A DNA stretch of 5,879 nt from contig JAILQN010000034.1 of NCBI GenBank assembly GCA_024699005.1, forward strand, positions 1-5,879. The letters are read 5' to 3'. The translations under genes and the position numbers were made by a program. Position 1 is the stretch's first letter; each line of letters begins with the position of its first letter. The notes beneath the pieces were generated by a model. That model searched no databases. It was not told the origin of the DNA and worked only from the letters and a program-made list of their open reading frames with translations. Below are positions 5,647-5,879 of the stretch, in pieces. The DNA is from Clostridia bacterium. Lineage in GTDB: Bacteria > Bacillota_A > Clostridia > Oscillospirales > Acutalibacteraceae.

Positions 5647-5879
5647 ATGAAAAGCATCAGAAAGATACTTTCGGTCATCCTCGGCGTCATTATGATGTTC
5701 GGCATGATCATCCCGGCGTTTGCCGAGGGCGAAGAGGGGATAACCTGGACCTGGGACGAACAGACCAAAACGCTGACATTTACGGGCAACGGCGATATGG
5801 CAGACGCGGACATGTCGGCACTGTCGGAAGCGCCGACAGCTGAAACGTTACAGAACATGATGCCCTACGGCTACGGTGA
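5647..5879 (+). CDS. Secreted surface-type protein, N-terminal part (cut by window end)
   Basis: The first 77 residues are present and the frame is still open at the window end. A clear Sec signal peptide is visible: basic start MKSIRK, hydrophobic core at about 7-22, and a likely signal peptidase I site after A26 (AFA/EG). The mature start GITWTWDEQTKTLTFTGNG (31-49) resembles the 'LTWTLD..GTLTISGTGxM' segment found near the N-terminus of BspA/leucine-rich-repeat and related surface proteins of gut Clostridia. That gives the family suggestion; no leucine-rich repeats are reached here. The ribosome site AAGGAG (5633-5638) lies 8 nt before ATG. It is divergently oriented from the 47-residue gene and has its own promoter and leader hairpin. 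Its full length, anchor and function are not visible. Confidence 0.85.
   Translation, partial: MKSIRKILSVILGVIMMFGMIIPAFAEGEEGITWTWDEQTKTLTFTGNGDMADADMSALSEAPTAETLQNMMPYGYG

Noticed and set aside
5628..5858. Minus-strand open frame opposite the secreted-protein gene
   Set aside because: The plus strand has a clear signal peptide, Shine-Dalgarno and promoter; the minus frame has none and runs into the promoter region.

Overview
The window looks like a chromosomal segment of a gut or rumen Clostridia-type Firmicute (Oscillospiraceae/Ruminococcaceae-like). This rests on strong AAGGAGG-type ribosome binding sites, an AgrC/LytTR two-component pair, a mid-GC coding composition with AT-rich promoters, and a secreted protein whose mature N-terminus resembles the BspA/leucine-rich-repeat surface proteins of these bacteria. 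The genus is inference; no rRNA or tRNA is present.

Left part (1-3132, all + strand) is a glycan-catabolism cluster. It starts with the C-terminal tail of an open-ended gene, probably a right-handed beta-helix protein. A cytoplasmic GH39-like clan-A glycosidase (321-1628) and a family 4 NAD/metal-dependent glycosidase (1771-3132) follow. Each of the two gaps between these three genes holds an inverted-repeat element whose arms are tandem heptamers: GTNACAG units at 169-292 and AGCTNNN units at 1640-1747. The heptamers differ, but the two elements share the same internal layout and a TGTTTT(T)CA motif, so they look like two members of one element family.

Middle part (3154-5290) is a promoter-led regulatory operon. 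It has an extended -10 promoter, a LytTR response regulator (start best placed at 3222), and an AgrC-like polytopic histidine kinase beginning 2 nt after the regulator's stop. A strong intrinsic terminator overlaps the kinase stop codon and can also work on the opposite strand.

Right part (5291-5879) holds a short minus-strand gene of 47 codons at 5309-5452. It faces the kinase and has a near-consensus promoter, a perfect Shine-Dalgarno and a shared terminator. Its product is unrecognised: an acidic N-terminal part with one Cys and a basic, aromatic C-terminus. Divergent from it is the start of a secreted protein gene (5647 onward, cut by the window end), with its own promoter, a palindrome centred on the -10 and a leader hairpin.

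The most interesting possibility is that the LytTR/AgrC-like pair, the small peptide gene and the divergent secreted protein form one signalling unit. No AgrB-like processing enzyme or peptide exporter is visible here, so this link is inference from position only.
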